Assembly: GCF_900143235.1 (NCBI RefSeq)
Contig: NZ_FRDF01000007.1
Span: 1 to 64,000 of the forward strand
Reading direction: 5' to 3'
From: Erythrobacter sanguineus
GTDB taxonomy: Bacteria; Pseudomonadota; Alphaproteobacteria; Sphingomonadales; Sphingomonadaceae
DNA length: 64,000 nucleotides
Translations under genes and position numbers: made by a program
The notes under the pieces: generated by a model
The model's database searches: none
Told to the model about the DNA's origin: nothing
What the model saw: the letters and a program-made list of their open reading frames with translations, nothing else
Shown: positions 32,705 through 42,673 of the stretch, piece by piece
How positions within the stretch are numbered: position 1 is the first letter of the stretch
Layout of the letters: each line of letters begins with the position of its first letter

Positions 32705-33390
32705 CACAATCTCCAGTCTATCGCGCCGCGCCCGCGCTGCTCCAGAAAAGCATTGGCCTGGCTGAACGGGCGCGAGCCGAAAAAGCCACCATGCGCCGAC
32801 AGCGGGCTGGGGTGGGCAGAAGTCAGTATCAGATGCGTCGGGCCATCTCGCAGGGCGGGGATACGCCCCGCCTTCTTGCGCGCATGGCTGCCCCACAGGA
32901 TGAATACGGTTGGCACGTCCCGCTCGGCGACCGCAGCAACGCAGGCATCGGTGATTGCATCCCACCCGCGTCCAGCGTGGCTGCCAGCCTGCCCGGCCTC
33001 TACCGTGAGCGTGTTGTTGAGCAACAGCACGCCTTGATGCGCCCACCGGGTAAGGTCGCCGGTCACAGGGCGCGGCAGGCCGAGATCGCTTTCCAGTTCC
33101 TTGTAGATATTGGCCAGCGAAGGCGGCGGGCGCACGCCGTCCCGTACCGAAAAGGCAAGGCCATGCGCCTGCCCCTGACCATGATAGGGATCCTGCCCGA
33201 GGATAACGCAGCGCACCTGATCGAGCGGGGTCAGCGAAAGCGCGGTCAGCCGTGTTCCGCGAGGGGGATAGACCTGTTTGCCCGCCGCCTCTTCGGCCTT
33301 CAGCCAGCCGCCCAGCCGCCGCGCCTCCGGCGTCGCAAGCGCAGGCTCCAGCGCCGCGCGCCAGCTATCGGGAATTGTCTCGCTTGTCAT
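32704..33390 (-). CDS. ung: Uracil-DNA glycosylase, family 1
   Basis: 228 residues. Removes uracil from DNA. CVILGQDPYHGQGQAHGLAF contains the water-activating Asp67 and the uracil pocket, LLLNNTLTV follows, and the minor-groove loop TSAHPSPLSAH carries the catalytic His. All family motifs are intact. Start ATG at 33390, divergent from rnd with about 80 bases between. Confidence 0.95.
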   Translation of the reverse strand: MTSETIPDSWRAALEPALATPEARRLGGWLKAEEAAGKQVYPPRGTRLTALSLTPLDQVRCVILGQDPYHGQGQAHGLAFSVRDGVRPPPSLANIYKELESDLGLPRPVTGDLTRWAHQGVLLLNNTLTVEAGQAGSHAGRGWDAITDACVAAVAERDVPTVFILWGSHARKKAGRIPALRDGPTHLILTSAHPSPLSAHGGFFGSRPFSQANAFLEQRGRGAIDWRL

Positions 33391-33471
33391 CTCCGCAAGG
33401 CTATACCCTTGCTGAGGCGTCAGGCGAGTCTGCCCTTTCCCTCTTTCCCCAATCGGCGTAGGGCATCGTGC

Positions 33472-34092
33472 ATGGCTGTGCATTTTCACGAGGAAGACCT
33501 GCCCGCTGGCGTATTGGCCGGCAGTGGCGCGATTGCGGTGGATACCGAGACCATGGGCCTCGTCACCCCGCGTGACCGGCTGTGTGTGGTGCAATTGTCC
33601 GATGGTTCCGGTGATGAACATCTGGTGCGCTTCAATCCCGGCAGCAGCTATGATGCGCCCAATCTCAAGGCGGTGCTGGGCGATCCGGCGCGCGTGAAGC
33701 TCTATCATTTTGCCCGCTTCGATCTTGCCGCGCTACATCACTATCTCGGGGTGACGGCGGGCCCGGTGTTCTGCACCAAGATCGCCAGCCGCCTGACCCG
33801 CACCTATACCGACCGGCATGGCCTGAAGAATCTGGTCGACGAATTGCTCGGGGAAAGCCTGTCGAAGCAGCAGCAGTCGAGCGACTGGGGCGGGCCGGTA
33901 TTGTCCGATGCGCAGCGCGAATATGCTGCCAGCGACGTGCGCTATCTGCACCGCCTGCAGGGTGAACTGACCGTGCGGCTGGAGCGCGAGGGGCGGATGC
34001 ATCTGGCCCAGGCGTGCTTTGATTTCCTTCCCGCCCGCGCCTTGCTCGATCTTGCCGGCTGGGCCGAGACCGACATCTTCGCCCACGCATAA
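33472..34092 (+). CDS. Ribonuclease D-like 3'-5' exonuclease
   Basis: 206 residues: only the DEDD exonuclease domain, without the HRDC domains of full RNase D, as is common in alphaproteobacteria. Acidic metal ligands: IAVDTETMGL (Asp, Glu), HFARFDLAALHHYL (Asp) and EYAASDVRYLHRL (Tyr and Asp of the DEDDy type). It should trim RNA 3' ends. lptC starts 13 bases after its stop and is probably in the same transcript. Confidence 0.88.
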   Translation: MAVHFHEEDLPAGVLAGSGAIAVDTETMGLVTPRDRLCVVQLSDGSGDEHLVRFNPGSSYDAPNLKAVLGDPARVKLYHFARFDLAALHHYLGVTAGPVFCTKIASRLTRTYTDRHGLKNLVDELLGESLSKQQQSSDWGGPVLSDAQREYAASDVRYLHRLQGELTVRLEREGRMHLAQACFDFLPARALLDLAGWAETDIFAHA

Positions 34093-34105
34093 GAACAGGC
34101 GCGCG

Positions 34106-34774
34106 ATGGTCACCAGCCACACCCGGATCGAGACCAGCGAGGCCCGCGCCTTGCGCAGCCGCCGCCAACACTTTGCGGCGCCGGGCGGCGCGCATGACAG
34201 GCTGGTCGGCTTCCTTGCCCGCGCACTGCCGATGGCCGTCGGGGTCGTCGCCGCGCTGATGATCATCAGCCCGCTTTCTCCGCGCGGCGAGGTCAGCTTC
34301 CTGCTCGACCGCAACAAGGTTGCGCTGATCGACGAGCGTCTGAGCGTCGATAATGCCATGTATCGCGGGCGTGACGACACCGGACGGCCATTTTCGCTGA
34401 TGGCAGGCGAAGCGGTGCAGCGGTCCAGCATTGAAGGGCTGGTTCGGATGCAGGATCTGGTTGCGCAGATGGTGCTTGTCGACGGTCCGGCGCGGCTCAG
34501 CGCGCGGGGCGGTGTTTATGATATAGATGCCGAGACCGTGGCGGTGGATGGCCCGGTACGGCTCACCGCCAATGATGGCTACACGATGATTGCAAGCGGG
34601 GTTGCCGTCGATCTCAAGGCGCGCGAAATGCTCGGCGATCAAGGCGTTACCGGCGAAGTTCCTGCCGGGACGTTCTCGGCCCGCAGCATGCGCGCCGATC
34701 TCAGCGCCCGCAGGCTCATGCTTGAAGGCGATGCGCGGTTAACCATGACCCCGGGTAAATTGAGGAAGCCGTGA
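34106..34774 (+). CDS. lptC: LPS export protein LptC
   Basis: 222 residues. One membrane segment (ALPMAVGVVAALMIISPL, about residues 40-58) and a periplasmic OstA/LptC domain of beta strands, e.g. GEAVQRSSIEGLVRMQDLVA and VYDIDAETVAVDGPVRLTA. It receives LPS from the LptBFG pump and passes it to LptA. lptA overlaps its stop. lptB is not in the window. Confidence 0.85.
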   Translation: MVTSHTRIETSEARALRSRRQHFAAPGGAHDRLVGFLARALPMAVGVVAALMIISPLSPRGEVSFLLDRNKVALIDERLSVDNAMYRGRDDTGRPFSLMAGEAVQRSSIEGLVRMQDLVAQMVLVDGPARLSARGGVYDIDAETVAVDGPVRLTANDGYTMIASGVAVDLKAREMLGDQGVTGEVPAGTFSARSMRADLSARRLMLEGDARLTMTPGKLRKP

Positions 34775-35346
34775 TGCCGCATCAGAATTCTCGCCGCCCG
34801 CTGCGCCGGCTTGTTATCGCCTGGGGCATTGGCGGCTTTGCGCTGACCTGCGCGCTGGCCAGCGGCATGGCGCTGCACGCTCAGGGCATTGCTGCGCATG
34901 ATTCGCGCGCGCCGGTGGATATCGCCGCTGACCGGATCGATCTCCAAGACCGCGTCAACCGCGTGGTGTTCAGTGGCGGGGTGAGCGTGACGCAGGCCGG
35001 TCTCAACATCCGTTCTGACCGCATGCTGGTCAACTACACCGATGCGGACGGGCTCGAAATTCAGCGCATCACGGCGACGGGGGGGGTCACCATCACACGC
35101 GGTGATGAGCGCGCCAGCGGTGACAATGCGATCTACGATTTCAACCGCCGGATCATCACCATGGCCGGCGATGTCCGCCTGCGCCGGGGCAGCGACACAC
35201 TCAATGGCGGGCGGCTTGTGATCGATCTGGAAAGCGGGCTGTCGACGGTCGATGGTAGCGTCGCGCGCAGCGCCGCTGGCGCTCCGGCGAATGGCAGGGT
35301 AACCGGCACATTCACTGTCCCGCAGCGGGATGACGACCAGCAATAG
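34774..35346 (+). CDS. lptA: LPS transport periplasmic protein LptA
   Basis: 190 residues. Signal segment (RLVIAWGIGGFALTCALASG) then a jellyroll of OstA repeats: PVDIAADRIDLQDRVNRVVF, GGVSVTQAGLNIRSDRMLV and TATGGVTITRGDERASGDNA. It forms the periplasmic bridge for LPS. ATG at 34774 shares its first base with the lptC stop; GAGG lies 8 bases before it. It converges with the exopolysaccharide gene 10 bases downstream. Confidence 0.88.
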   Translation: MPHQNSRRPLRRLVIAWGIGGFALTCALASGMALHAQGIAAHDSRAPVDIAADRIDLQDRVNRVVFSGGVSVTQAGLNIRSDRMLVNYTDADGLEIQRITATGGVTITRGDERASGDNAIYDFNRRIITMAGDVRLRRGSDTLNGGRLVIDLESGLSTVDGSVARSAAGAPANGRVTGTFTVPQRDDDQQ

Positions 35347-35356
35347 GCGCCAGCTT

Positions 35357-36760
35357 TCAGTAGGCGTTGTCGTGCTTGAGCACCATCACGGTCCTGAGCA
35401 CGATCTTGATATCGCGCATCAGCGACCACTTGGCGATATATTCGAGATCGGATTGCAACCGGTCGGTGAGATCTTTCTCGAACTCGGTCGCACCGCGATG
35501 ACCACGCACCTGCGCCAGTCCCGTGAGCCCTGGCTTGAGACAATGGCGCTGCCAGTACTTGCGATCGACTTCCCAGAAGAACTTGTTGTTGGCGCGGCTG
35601 CCCAACGCGTGCGGGCGCGGACCGACGATCGACATTTCGCCGCGCAGCACATTGATGAGCTGTGGCAGTTCGTCGATGCTGGTGCGGCGCATGAAGGCAC
35701 CGATGCGGGTGATGCGGTCATCGTCGCGGGCGGTAGAGCGTTCGCCGTCATGGTCGAGCTTTTCCTCGCGCATGGAACGGAACTTGCGCATCTCGAAGAA
35801 CTGGTTGCCGCGCCCTAGCCGACGCTGCACGAACAGCACCGGGCCGCCATCCTCCAGCTTGATCAGCAAAGCCACGGCGAGCAGCAGTGGAGAAAGCACA
35901 AGCAACCCGGCTGCGGCGACGGCGATGTCGAAGGCGCGCTTTACAATCCGCGAGCGCAGGCCGAGCGGGCCGGTCGAGACGACCAGAGTTGTGCGGTCGA
36001 GTTCGGCATAGCGATGCACGCCGACCGCGCCGAGGCTGTGCGCCGGCTCGCTGACGATTTCGCCGTAGACCCCGGCCGACTTGAGCATGAATGCCCACTG
36101 CTCGCGCCGTTCACGCGGGCAACTGATCACAACGTGATCCTGATTGCGTAACAATTTGCCCAGACGATCGAGCATGAAGGGGTCGTGACTGCCCGGATCG
36201 AGGTTGAATGCCCTTGCCGAAATCGCGACGGCATCGGGATAAAGGAAGCTGGAGCCGTCATCGTCGATCACAAGCCGGTTGGCGATCCGCCCGTTCCAGC
36301 GCCACTGAATGAGCATGGTGATGCTCCACCGCAGCGCGAACAGCATGATCGCGGTGAACAGCAGGCCAAGAGTTACCGCAGCCCGGGAGAAATCCTCGTT
36401 GGATTTTGTGTAGAACGCGACAAAATTGATGAGACCGGCTGAAATCACCAGAGCGATCAGCGCCTTGCGGGTTGCAAACAGCCAGTCGGAAAGCGCCTTC
36501 AGCCCGTAGGAGCTGTTGTAGAACGCGATCGTGAAGAAGGCGGGCAGCATCGCCTGCGCGGCGAGCATGGCGCGCGGTTCGGCCCAGCGGCCTTCCCACA
36601 CCAGACTGCCAAGCGCAAAGGCGAGGTTGAACAGGGCGGCGTCGGCAATCAGGATCAGCGCATAGGTACGCAGACGGCGCCGGTCCAACGAGGGCGCAAG
36701 CTTGCTTTCGACATTCTCGTGTCGGACCGATTCCAGAAGTTTCGGCGTGACGAGATTCAT
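35357..36760 (-). CDS. Exopolysaccharide-initiating sugar-phosphate transferase (WcaJ/PssY type)
   Basis: 467 residues. Five or so hydrophobic segments at the N-terminus and around residue 280, a central CoA-binding-like domain, and a C-terminal bacterial sugar transferase domain: RAFDIAVAAAGLLVLSPLL, VLFVQRRLGRGNQFFEMRKF, SIVGPRPHALG and CLKPGLTGLAQVRGHRG. It transfers a sugar-1-phosphate to undecaprenyl phosphate, starting polysaccharide synthesis. No other glycosyltransferase genes are adjacent, so it is an orphan here. Confidence 0.9.
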   Translation of the reverse strand: MNLVTPKLLESVRHENVESKLAPSLDRRRLRTYALILIADAALFNLAFALGSLVWEGRWAEPRAMLAAQAMLPAFFTIAFYNSSYGLKALSDWLFATRKALIALVISAGLINFVAFYTKSNEDFSRAAVTLGLLFTAIMLFALRWSITMLIQWRWNGRIANRLVIDDDGSSFLYPDAVAISARAFNLDPGSHDPFMLDRLGKLLRNQDHVVISCPRERREQWAFMLKSAGVYGEIVSEPAHSLGAVGVHRYAELDRTTLVVSTGPLGLRSRIVKRAFDIAVAAAGLLVLSPLLLAVALLIKLEDGGPVLFVQRRLGRGNQFFEMRKFRSMREEKLDHDGERSTARDDDRITRIGAFMRRTSIDELPQLINVLRGEMSIVGPRPHALGSRANNKFFWEVDRKYWQRHCLKPGLTGLAQVRGHRGATEFEKDLTDRLQSDLEYIAKWSLMRDIKIVLRTVMVLKHDNAY

Positions 36761-36864
36761 GCGTACCTTCCCCCAAGGTGCGACCCTTACGAGGCATTAC
36801 CTAGGGTTCCTTACATATAAAAGGGGTTTTTGTGCGACTGCGAAATGCAGCCTGTCACATTTTG

Positions 36865-37929
36865 CTACCGCTTCGCGGCATATCGGGCAATTTCGGCCAG
36901 TTCCTGCGCCAGCAGCAGTTCCGCTGCCTGGCTGTTGGCGAGCAATGTGCGGTGCAGTTCGGCCAGCCGCGGGATCAGCCTGTCGAGCCGGGTCACTTTG
37001 GCGCCGCGCTGGGCGGGCAGGCGCCAGCGATCAAATTGCTGTCGGATATCGCGATCTTCCTTGAAGAAGATGCCGAGCCGCGCCTTCTGCCCCTTGTCGA
37101 GCCGGTCGAACGAACCGCGCGGGCCGAGATGGGCGCTGATCTGCGCCAGTTGCGCCGCGCGCCGTTCCAGCGCCAGCGCAAGGCCGACCGGATTAAGTCC
37201 GATTTCGCGCATCCGCCTGATCTCGCCGCTCACCCGCCCGAGCTCGCCGCCGAGCACGGCATTGACCAGCGGGGCAAAGCCGTCCTCCTCGGTTGCCGCA
37301 CCGATCGCGGCATGATCCTCGGGCGTGGCCGATTTGGGCGATTGCGGATCGGCATCGCAATAGAGCGCAAGCTTGGTGACTTCCGACTGCGCGAGCCGCA
37401 CGTCCAGCCCGGCGCCTCGCGCAATCCGTTCGGCCAGATCGCCGCCCAGCCTCAGTCCCGCAGCGTCCGCCATGGTCCTGACCGCGCCTGCGACCGCAGA
37501 AAGGTCGGGCGGGTAGAACATCGCCACCAGCGCATCTTTCCGTTTTTCCAGCAGCTTGGCGGTGCGCGACTTGTCGGTCGCCGAGGTCGCCACCACAAGC
37601 ACCGGCGCGGCTGTGCCTGCCCCGGCCTCACCTGTTTCGATCAGGACCTGCAACGCGTCATGCGCCTCCTCGCCGCTGGCGCGCACGACAATGTGCCGTT
37701 TGCCGCCGAACAACGAGTTGGAGCGCGCTTCGTCACCCAGCAGAGCAGGATCGCGCTTCAGATCAGCTCCCGTCAGCTCCACCCGTTCGCCTGCATCGGG
37801 GAGTGCGGCGGCAACACGGTTGGCTGCGGCACTGGAGCCTGCTTCGTCCGGGCCGCAGAAGAAAAAGATCGTCAGCCGTTCTATGCCGGCGGGCAGGCCG
37901 CGAACGAAATCGCTGCCTTTGGCCTTCAT
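36865..37929 (-). CDS. holA: DNA polymerase III subunit delta
   Basis: 354 residues; clamp-loader wrench subunit that opens the beta clamp. The sequence has the AAA+-like N-terminal domain (IERLTIFFFCGPDEAGSSAA, a degenerate P-loop), a middle with PVLVVATSATDKSRTAKLLE, and the helical C-terminal collar (VGLALALERRAAQLAQISAH). Starts inside lptE by 4 bases of overlap; the order leuS-lptE-holA is widely conserved. Confidence 0.9.
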   Translation of the reverse strand: MKAKGSDFVRGLPAGIERLTIFFFCGPDEAGSSAAANRVAAALPDAGERVELTGADLKRDPALLGDEARSNSLFGGKRHIVVRASGEEAHDALQVLIETGEAGAGTAAPVLVVATSATDKSRTAKLLEKRKDALVAMFYPPDLSAVAGAVRTMADAAGLRLGGDLAERIARGAGLDVRLAQSEVTKLALYCDADPQSPKSATPEDHAAIGAATEEDGFAPLVNAVLGGELGRVSGEIRRMREIGLNPVGLALALERRAAQLAQISAHLGPRGSFDRLDKGQKARLGIFFKEDRDIRQQFDRWRLPAQRGAKVTRLDRLIPRLAELHRTLLANSQAAELLLAQELAEIARYAAKR

Positions 37930-38438
37930 GGTGCCGCGGCAGCGCGCGCGCGCAGCGCCAGCGAGACCTGGGTTGCCATCTGTTCGGCGAGCTCAAGCGC
38001 GAGGTTTTCAAGCGCCTTCTGTTCGGCAGCGATCGTGGCATATTCGGATGAGACCACGTCGATCCCCGCATCCGATCCGGCGGTGGCATCGAGCAGGATT
38101 GCGCCGGAGGATGTATCGACCAGCTGGTAACGTGCGCGCAGGATCCGGCGTTCGCGGCTGATCGTGTCGTCGTTAAGCACGCCGAGCGCTTCGAGCGAAT
38201 CGTCAAGCCGCACGTCGAGCCGGTAGGCCGACGCACTATTCCCGGCGACGCCCAGCCGATCCTGCAACGCATTCCTCACCAGCCAGCCGCCTTGGCCCGG
38301 AATCGCGGGCACATCCACCGCGGCGAGGCCTTGTGCCACAGCCGCAGAGCCGCCACCGGCATACATCGGCGAAAGCCCGCAACCAGCGAGGGCGGGCAGG
38401 GCCACAAGGGCGAGGAGCGAGGCAGGTTTTCCGGGCAT
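37926..38438 (-). CDS. lptE: LPS assembly lipoprotein LptE
   Basis: 170 residues. Lipoprotein signal (SLLALVALPALAGCGLSPMY, lipid Cys19) and an N-terminal YAGGG segment typical of LptE. It plugs the LptD barrel in the outer membrane. It overlaps leuS by one base and holA by 4, so the three genes form one unit. Sequence is poorly conserved in the family; the call rests partly on gene order. Confidence 0.85.
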   Translation of the reverse strand: MPGKPASLLALVALPALAGCGLSPMYAGGGSAAVAQGLAAVDVPAIPGQGGWLVRNALQDRLGVAGNSASAYRLDVRLDDSLEALGVLNDDTISRERRILRARYQLVDTSSGAILLDATAGSDAGIDVVSSEYATIAAEQKALENLALELAEQMATQVSLALRARAAAAP

Positions 38439-40957
38439 CAGGTGACGATATTCACCAATCGGTCCGGTACGACAATGACCTTGCGAATCGCCGCGCCGTC
38501 AATCGAGCGCTGGAGATTGGCCGAGGCCAGCGCGAGTGCTTCGAGATCTTCCTTCGAGGAACCCTTGGGCGCGGTGACGGTATCGCGCAGCTTGCCCATG
38601 TGCTGGAGCGCGATGGTGACCTCGTCATCGACCAGCAGTGCGGGATCGACTTCGGGCCAGGGGGCATCGGCGATCAGGCCTTCACCCATCTTGGCCCAGA
38701 CCTCCTCAGCGAGGTGCGGCATCATCGGCGCGGCAAGGTGGACGAGGGCGCGAATGGCCGCCGAGCGGCTGGCCGAAGGCGCGGCTTTTTCCGCCGCGCC
38801 GGTCAGCTCGTAGATGCGCGCCACGGCCTTGTTGAAGCCGAGTGCCTCAATGTCTGCGGCGACGGCAGCGATGGTCTGGTGGGTCTTGCGGTCGAGGCCC
38901 TTGTCCTCGCCGGTTGCGTCCGCGTCATAGGCCTGGAACAAGCGCCACAGCCGCTGGACGAAGCGCGCGCAGCCCTCGATCCCGGCATCCGACCACGGCA
39001 AATCACGCTCGGGCGGGGAGTCCGACAGCATGAACCAGCGTACCGCGTCCGCGCCGTGGCGGGCGATGATCGCATCGGGATCGACGACGTTCTTCTTCGA
39101 CTTCGACATCTTGATGACACGGCCGACTTCGACCGGTGCGCCATCTGCCAGCAGCGTCGCGCCGTCGGAAGTGCGGTCGACTTCCTCCGGCCCGAAGAAC
39201 ACCGGCACGCCGCGCGCTTCATCGGTGCGGCTATAGGTCTCGTGCGTGACCATGCCCTGCGTGAACAGCGCGGCAAACGGTTCGGCCACGTCGATCTGGC
39301 CCATATGCGCCAGCGCGCGGGTCCAGAAGCGGGCGTAGAGCAGGTGCAAAATCGCGTGCTCGATGCCGCCGATATAGTGCTGCACCGGCATCCACTTGGC
39401 GACCTCTTCGGGGTCGAAGGGGCGGTCGGCGGGCTGGCTGGCGAAGCGCAGGAAATACCATGAGGAATTGGTGAAGGTGTCGAGCGTGTCGGTCTCACGT
39501 AAGGCAGGTTTGCTGCACTTGGGGCAGTCCACGTGCTTCCATGTCGGATGACGTTCGAGCGGGTTGCCGGGGATGTCGAAGCTCACATCCTCGGGCAGGG
39601 TGACGGGCAGCTGATCCTTGGGCACCGGCACCACGCCGCAGGTATCGCAGTGAATGAAGGGGATCGGCGTGCCCCAATAGCGTTGCCGCGAAACGCCCCA
39701 GTCGCGCAGACGCCAGACGGTGCGCCCCTCGCCCCAGCCTTCGCTTTCCGCGCGGGTGATGACGGCCTGTTTTGCGTCCTCGACACTCATCCCGTTGAGG
39801 AAGTCCGAATTGACGATCGCTCCATCGCCCGCTTCGGCCTCACCCTTGAACGGTTCGTCGGCGCGGGCCGGATCAGCGGCGACCACGCGCATGATCGGGA
39901 GTTCGTATTTGGTCGCGAATTCAAAGTCGCGCTGGTCATGCCCCGGCACGCCCATCACCGCGCCGGTGCCATATTCCATCAGCACGAAGTTTGCGATGAA
40001 GACCGGGAGGTCCGCACCGCTAAACGGATGCTTCGCTGTGATCGGCGTCAGATAGCCCAGCTTCTCCGCCGTCTCGACCTCGGCGGCCTTGGTGCCGCCG
40101 CGCTTGCACTGCTCGATGAAGGCGGCGACCTCTGGGTCGCCCGCCAGCCCTTGGGCAATCGGGTGATCGGCGGCGATGGCGCAGAAGCTCGCGCCGAAGA
40201 TCGTGTCCGGGCGGGTGGTGTAAACCGGCAGCTTCCCGCCGTCGGAGAGGTCAAACGAGAATTCCAGCCCCTGCGACTTCCCGATCCAGTTCTCCTGCAT
40301 CAGGCGAACCTTCTCGGGCCAGTCCTCCAGCTTCCCCAAGCCCTCTAGCAGATCATCGGCAAAGTCGGTGATTTTCAGGAACCACTGGTTCAATTTGCGC
40401 TTCTCGACCTCCGCGCCCGAGCGCCAGCCCTTGCCGTCGATCACCTGTTCGTTGGCGAGCACGGTCATGTCGACCGGGTCCCAGTTCACGGTCGATTCCT
40501 TGCGGTAGACGAGGCCCGCCGCAAACAGATCGAGGAACAGCGCCTGTTCGTGGCCGTAATATTCGGGATCGCAGGTGGCGAATTCGCGCGTCCAGTCGAG
40601 CGCAAAGCCGATGCGCTGCAATTGCGCCTTCATCTGCGCGATGTTCGTCCGCGTCCAGCCGCCCGGATGCACGCCCTTTTCCATTGCCGCGTTTTCCGCC
40701 GGCATCCCGAAGGCATCCCAGCCCATCGGGTGCAGCACTTCGAAACCCTGCATCCGCTGATAGCGCGCCAGCACATCGCCCATGGTGTAATTGCGCACAT
40801 GGCCCATGTGGATGCGCCCGGAGGGGTAGGGGAACATCTCGAGGATGTAGCTTTTGGGCTTGGGACTGCCCGAATCGGCGGTGAAGGTTCCTGCCTCGGC
40901 CCAGGCATGCTGCCAGCGTTCATCGGCGACGGCAGGGTCGAACCGGGTGTCAGTCAT
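38438..40957 (-). CDS. leuS: Leucyl-tRNA synthetase
   Basis: 839 residues, class I synthetase. HIGH-type motif [19 protein letters not shown] at residues 43-61, editing domain in the middle ([11 protein letters not shown] and [13 protein letters not shown]), and the KMSKS loop as [14 protein letters not shown] near residue 615. The C-terminal anticodon-binding and LeuS-specific domains are complete. First gene of leuS-lptE-holA; the DUF3576 gene lies 37 bases upstream on the same strand. Confidence 0.96.
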   Translation of the reverse strand: MTDTRFDPAVADERWQHAWAEAGTFTADSGSPKPKSYILEMFPYPSGRIHMGHVRNYTMGDVLARYQRMQGFEVLHPMGWDAFGMPAENAAMEKGVHPGGWTRTNIAQMKAQLQRIGFALDWTREFATCDPEYYGHEQALFLDLFAAGLVYRKESTVNWDPVDMTVLANEQVIDGKGWRSGAEVEKRKLNQWFLKITDFADDLLEGLGKLEDWPEKVRLMQENWIGKSQGLEFSFDLSDGGKLPVYTTRPDTIFGASFCAIAADHPIAQGLAGDPEVAAFIEQCKRGGTKAAEVETAEKLGYLTPITAKHPFSGADLPVFIANFVLMEYGTGAVMGVPGHDQRDFEFATKYELPIMRVVAADPARADEPFKGEAEAGDGAIVNSDFLNGMSVEDAKQAVITRAESEGWGEGRTVWRLRDWGVSRQRYWGTPIPFIHCDTCGVVPVPKDQLPVTLPEDVSFDIPGNPLERHPTWKHVDCPKCSKPALRETDTLDTFTNSSWYFLRFASQPADRPFDPEEVAKWMPVQHYIGGIEHAILHLLYARFWTRALAHMGQIDVAEPFAALFTQGMVTHETYSRTDEARGVPVFFGPEEVDRTSDGATLLADGAPVEVGRVIKMSKSKKNVVDPDAIIARHGADAVRWFMLSDSPPERDLPWSDAGIEGCARFVQRLWRLFQAYDADATGEDKGLDRKTHQTIAAVAADIEALGFNKAVARIYELTGAAEKAAPSASRSAAIRALVHLAAPMMPHLAEEVWAKMGEGLIADAPWPEVDPALLVDDEVTIALQHMGKLRDTVTAPKGSSKEDLEALALASANLQRSIDGAAIRKVIVVPDRLVNIVT

Positions 40958-40994
40958 GCGCGGTGTTCCGTTCGGGCCGGCTTGGTGGCGGGTC

Positions 40995-41495
40995 TCAGGA
41001 GGCGAGCGCCTGACGGCGCAAGTCGCGGGCCTTGGTGAGGATGATGTCTTCCAACTTCTGCACGGTGGCCGCCTGCACCGGCGCTCCGACCCAGTTTCCG
41101 GTCTCGCTTACTTGCCGGCTCGCCGCCACGCGCAGCGCATCGGCGCGCAGATCCTGATCGAGGATGGTAATCGTCAGTTTCACGCGTTCGCCGGGGTTGG
41201 TCGGATTGGTATACCAGTCGGTCACGATCACGCCGCCCGAACTATCGGCTTGCAGCAAGGGTGCAAAACTGACCGTATCGAGCGCCGCGCGCCACAGATA
41301 GGCATTAACGCCGATGGTGTTGAGCTGCGCCGCCTGCAATTCGGTGCGCGGACGATCGCCGCCGCCACAGGCAGCGAGCAGCATAAGCGCGCCGCCGAGC
41401 AGGACGGTGCCGATGGTCCGGGCCGGACCGGTGCGGTTGGGGGCGGGATTGGCGCGTGTCACTGCCGGTAATTCCTCATCATCTGCGTCAGCCAA
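40995..41495 (-). CDS. DUF3576-family lipoprotein
   Basis: 166 residues from a TTG at 41495; a GTG at 41462 (VTRANPAPN) would give about 155. Membrane-type segment [18 protein letters not shown] ends in a lipobox Cys, so it is a lipoprotein. The rest ([40 protein letters not shown], then [17 protein letters not shown]) is the DUF3576 domain, conserved in alphaproteobacteria and typically upstream of leuS. Function unknown; an envelope role is likely. Confidence 0.85.
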   Translation of the reverse strand: MADADDEELPAVTRANPAPNRTGPARTIGTVLLGGALMLLAACGGGDRPRTELQAAQLNTIGVNAYLWRAALDTVSFAPLLQADSSGGVIVTDWYTNPTNPGERVKLTITILDQDLRADALRVAASRQVSETGNWVGAPVQAATVQKLEDIILTKARDLRRQALAS

Positions 41496-41848
41496 GCTCT
41501 ATAGTCCTCACACCCCGCGCGGCAAGCGTCGATCCGCAGTAATCCCGTGCGGACGAACTGCCGCCGGGCTGCCCGGTGACAAAGGCACTGGTGGTTTCGC
41601 CATGGCTGAACAGGGCATTTGTAACGCGCCAGCTACGGATTCTGTGTGCGTGAAGCCACAGGTTCTGCGTGAATCCGGCTGTCGCTCCGGCAAGGCCATT
41701 GCAACCCCGGCTGGTCTCTTTATCACCTAAGGGCGTTTCCGGAGCGACTCAGCTACCGTTCAGGTTACTTAGAGTGTTATACTCGCTCGAATAAACAGAT
41801 AAGAAAGCAGTCGGCGTAATGGTACAGGTGCCAAACAGGACAGCAAGG
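41496..41848. other. Intergenic region between the DUF3576 gene and an exported protein gene
   Basis: About 350 bases with no supported gene. A 42-codon frame (41602-41730) starts with ATG but has no recognisable features. The last 90 bases are AT-rich (for example TTATACTCG at 41776-41784, a possible -10 box TATACT) and probably hold the promoter of the gene at 41849. Confidence 0.5.
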
Positions 41849-42571
41849 ATGCAGCGTTCGCTGCTGGCGCTGTGCGGTACGCTGGCTCTGGCATTGCCAA
41901 GTGCGGGTCTGGCGCTGGTCGGCAAGGATGCCGCCGTGCGATCTGCATCGGTCGAAACTCTGGGTTTCGATGTTTTTACGCCTGCGTCGGTCGATCCGAA
42001 TTTGGCTGCGCGTGTCGCTGAAAAGGCGCGCGCGCTCGGCATCCGTTTCTCGCCGGCGCGTGCCGCGCCGATCGCAGGCGAACGGACAGTGACGGTGGCC
42101 GTGCGCGTCGATGGCGGTGAAGCCAAGGCGATCACCGTCCGCAAGACGATCGACGCGGTACCCGGACGCGGTGTCGGGCTTGCCGCGCTTCAGGCCAGCC
42201 GGTTCGAGCTTGGTTCGGCCCGCGGCTACAAAAGCTTCGCGCGCCCAGTTGAACTTCCTTCCGAAGTGCGCCGGATGGCGCTGCCCGATCTGTCGCAGTT
42301 CGAACCTTCCCGCCCCACGGCCGAGAACAAGCCTTCGCGTTTGCAGCCGCGCATCGAGCTGGAAGATCGCGAGATCGCAGGGCGTTCGCCCAACACGCTC
42401 GATTCGATCGGCGCGCAGACCGTGGGCGTGGGTGGCAGCTTCCGCCTCTCGCCCAACCTCAACGTGACGGCGGGCGTACGCTATTCGCAGGAGCGCGAGC
42501 GGCTCGATCCCCTGACCAATTCGGTGCAGGATAGCCAGGCTGTCTACGTCGGGACGCAGATCAAATTCTGA
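41849..42571 (+). CDS. Exported hypothetical protein, outer-membrane-like C-terminus
   Basis: 240 residues, no known family. A signal peptide (SLLALCGTLALALPSAGLAL) starts it; then an Ala/Arg-rich globular part, a Pro-containing linker (residues 135-170), and a C-terminal section that reads like beta strands (VGVGGSFRLSPNLNVTAGV, then VYVGTQIKF) and ends in Phe, like outer-membrane proteins. The ATG at 41849 has AGGA 8 bases upstream; an ATG ten codons earlier has none. A small surface or outer-membrane protein is my best reading. Confidence 0.7.
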   Translation: MQRSLLALCGTLALALPSAGLALVGKDAAVRSASVETLGFDVFTPASVDPNLAARVAEKARALGIRFSPARAAPIAGERTVTVAVRVDGGEAKAITVRKTIDAVPGRGVGLAALQASRFELGSARGYKSFARPVELPSEVRRMALPDLSQFEPSRPTAENKPSRLQPRIELEDREIAGRSPNTLDSIGAQTVGVGGSFRLSPNLNVTAGVRYSQERERLDPLTNSVQDSQAVYVGTQIKF

Positions 42572-42673
42572 TCCCGGTCTGGCGCCGGTTCCGCATAGCT
42601 ATTCCCCGCTTCCCCTGGCCTTACGGCACGGCTAGATAGCAGTACTATCGCTGTTTTTTGGGGAGGGAGTGCC

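Noticed and set aside
36761..36864. AT-rich stretch before the exopolysaccharide transferase gene as a promoter
   Set aside because: It contains TATATG-like sequence but no convincing -35 partner at proper spacing.
41602..41730. A 42-codon frame upstream of the exported hypothetical protein
   Set aside because: No ribosome site, no recognisable motif, and no link to a regulated gene; cannot be called a leader peptide.
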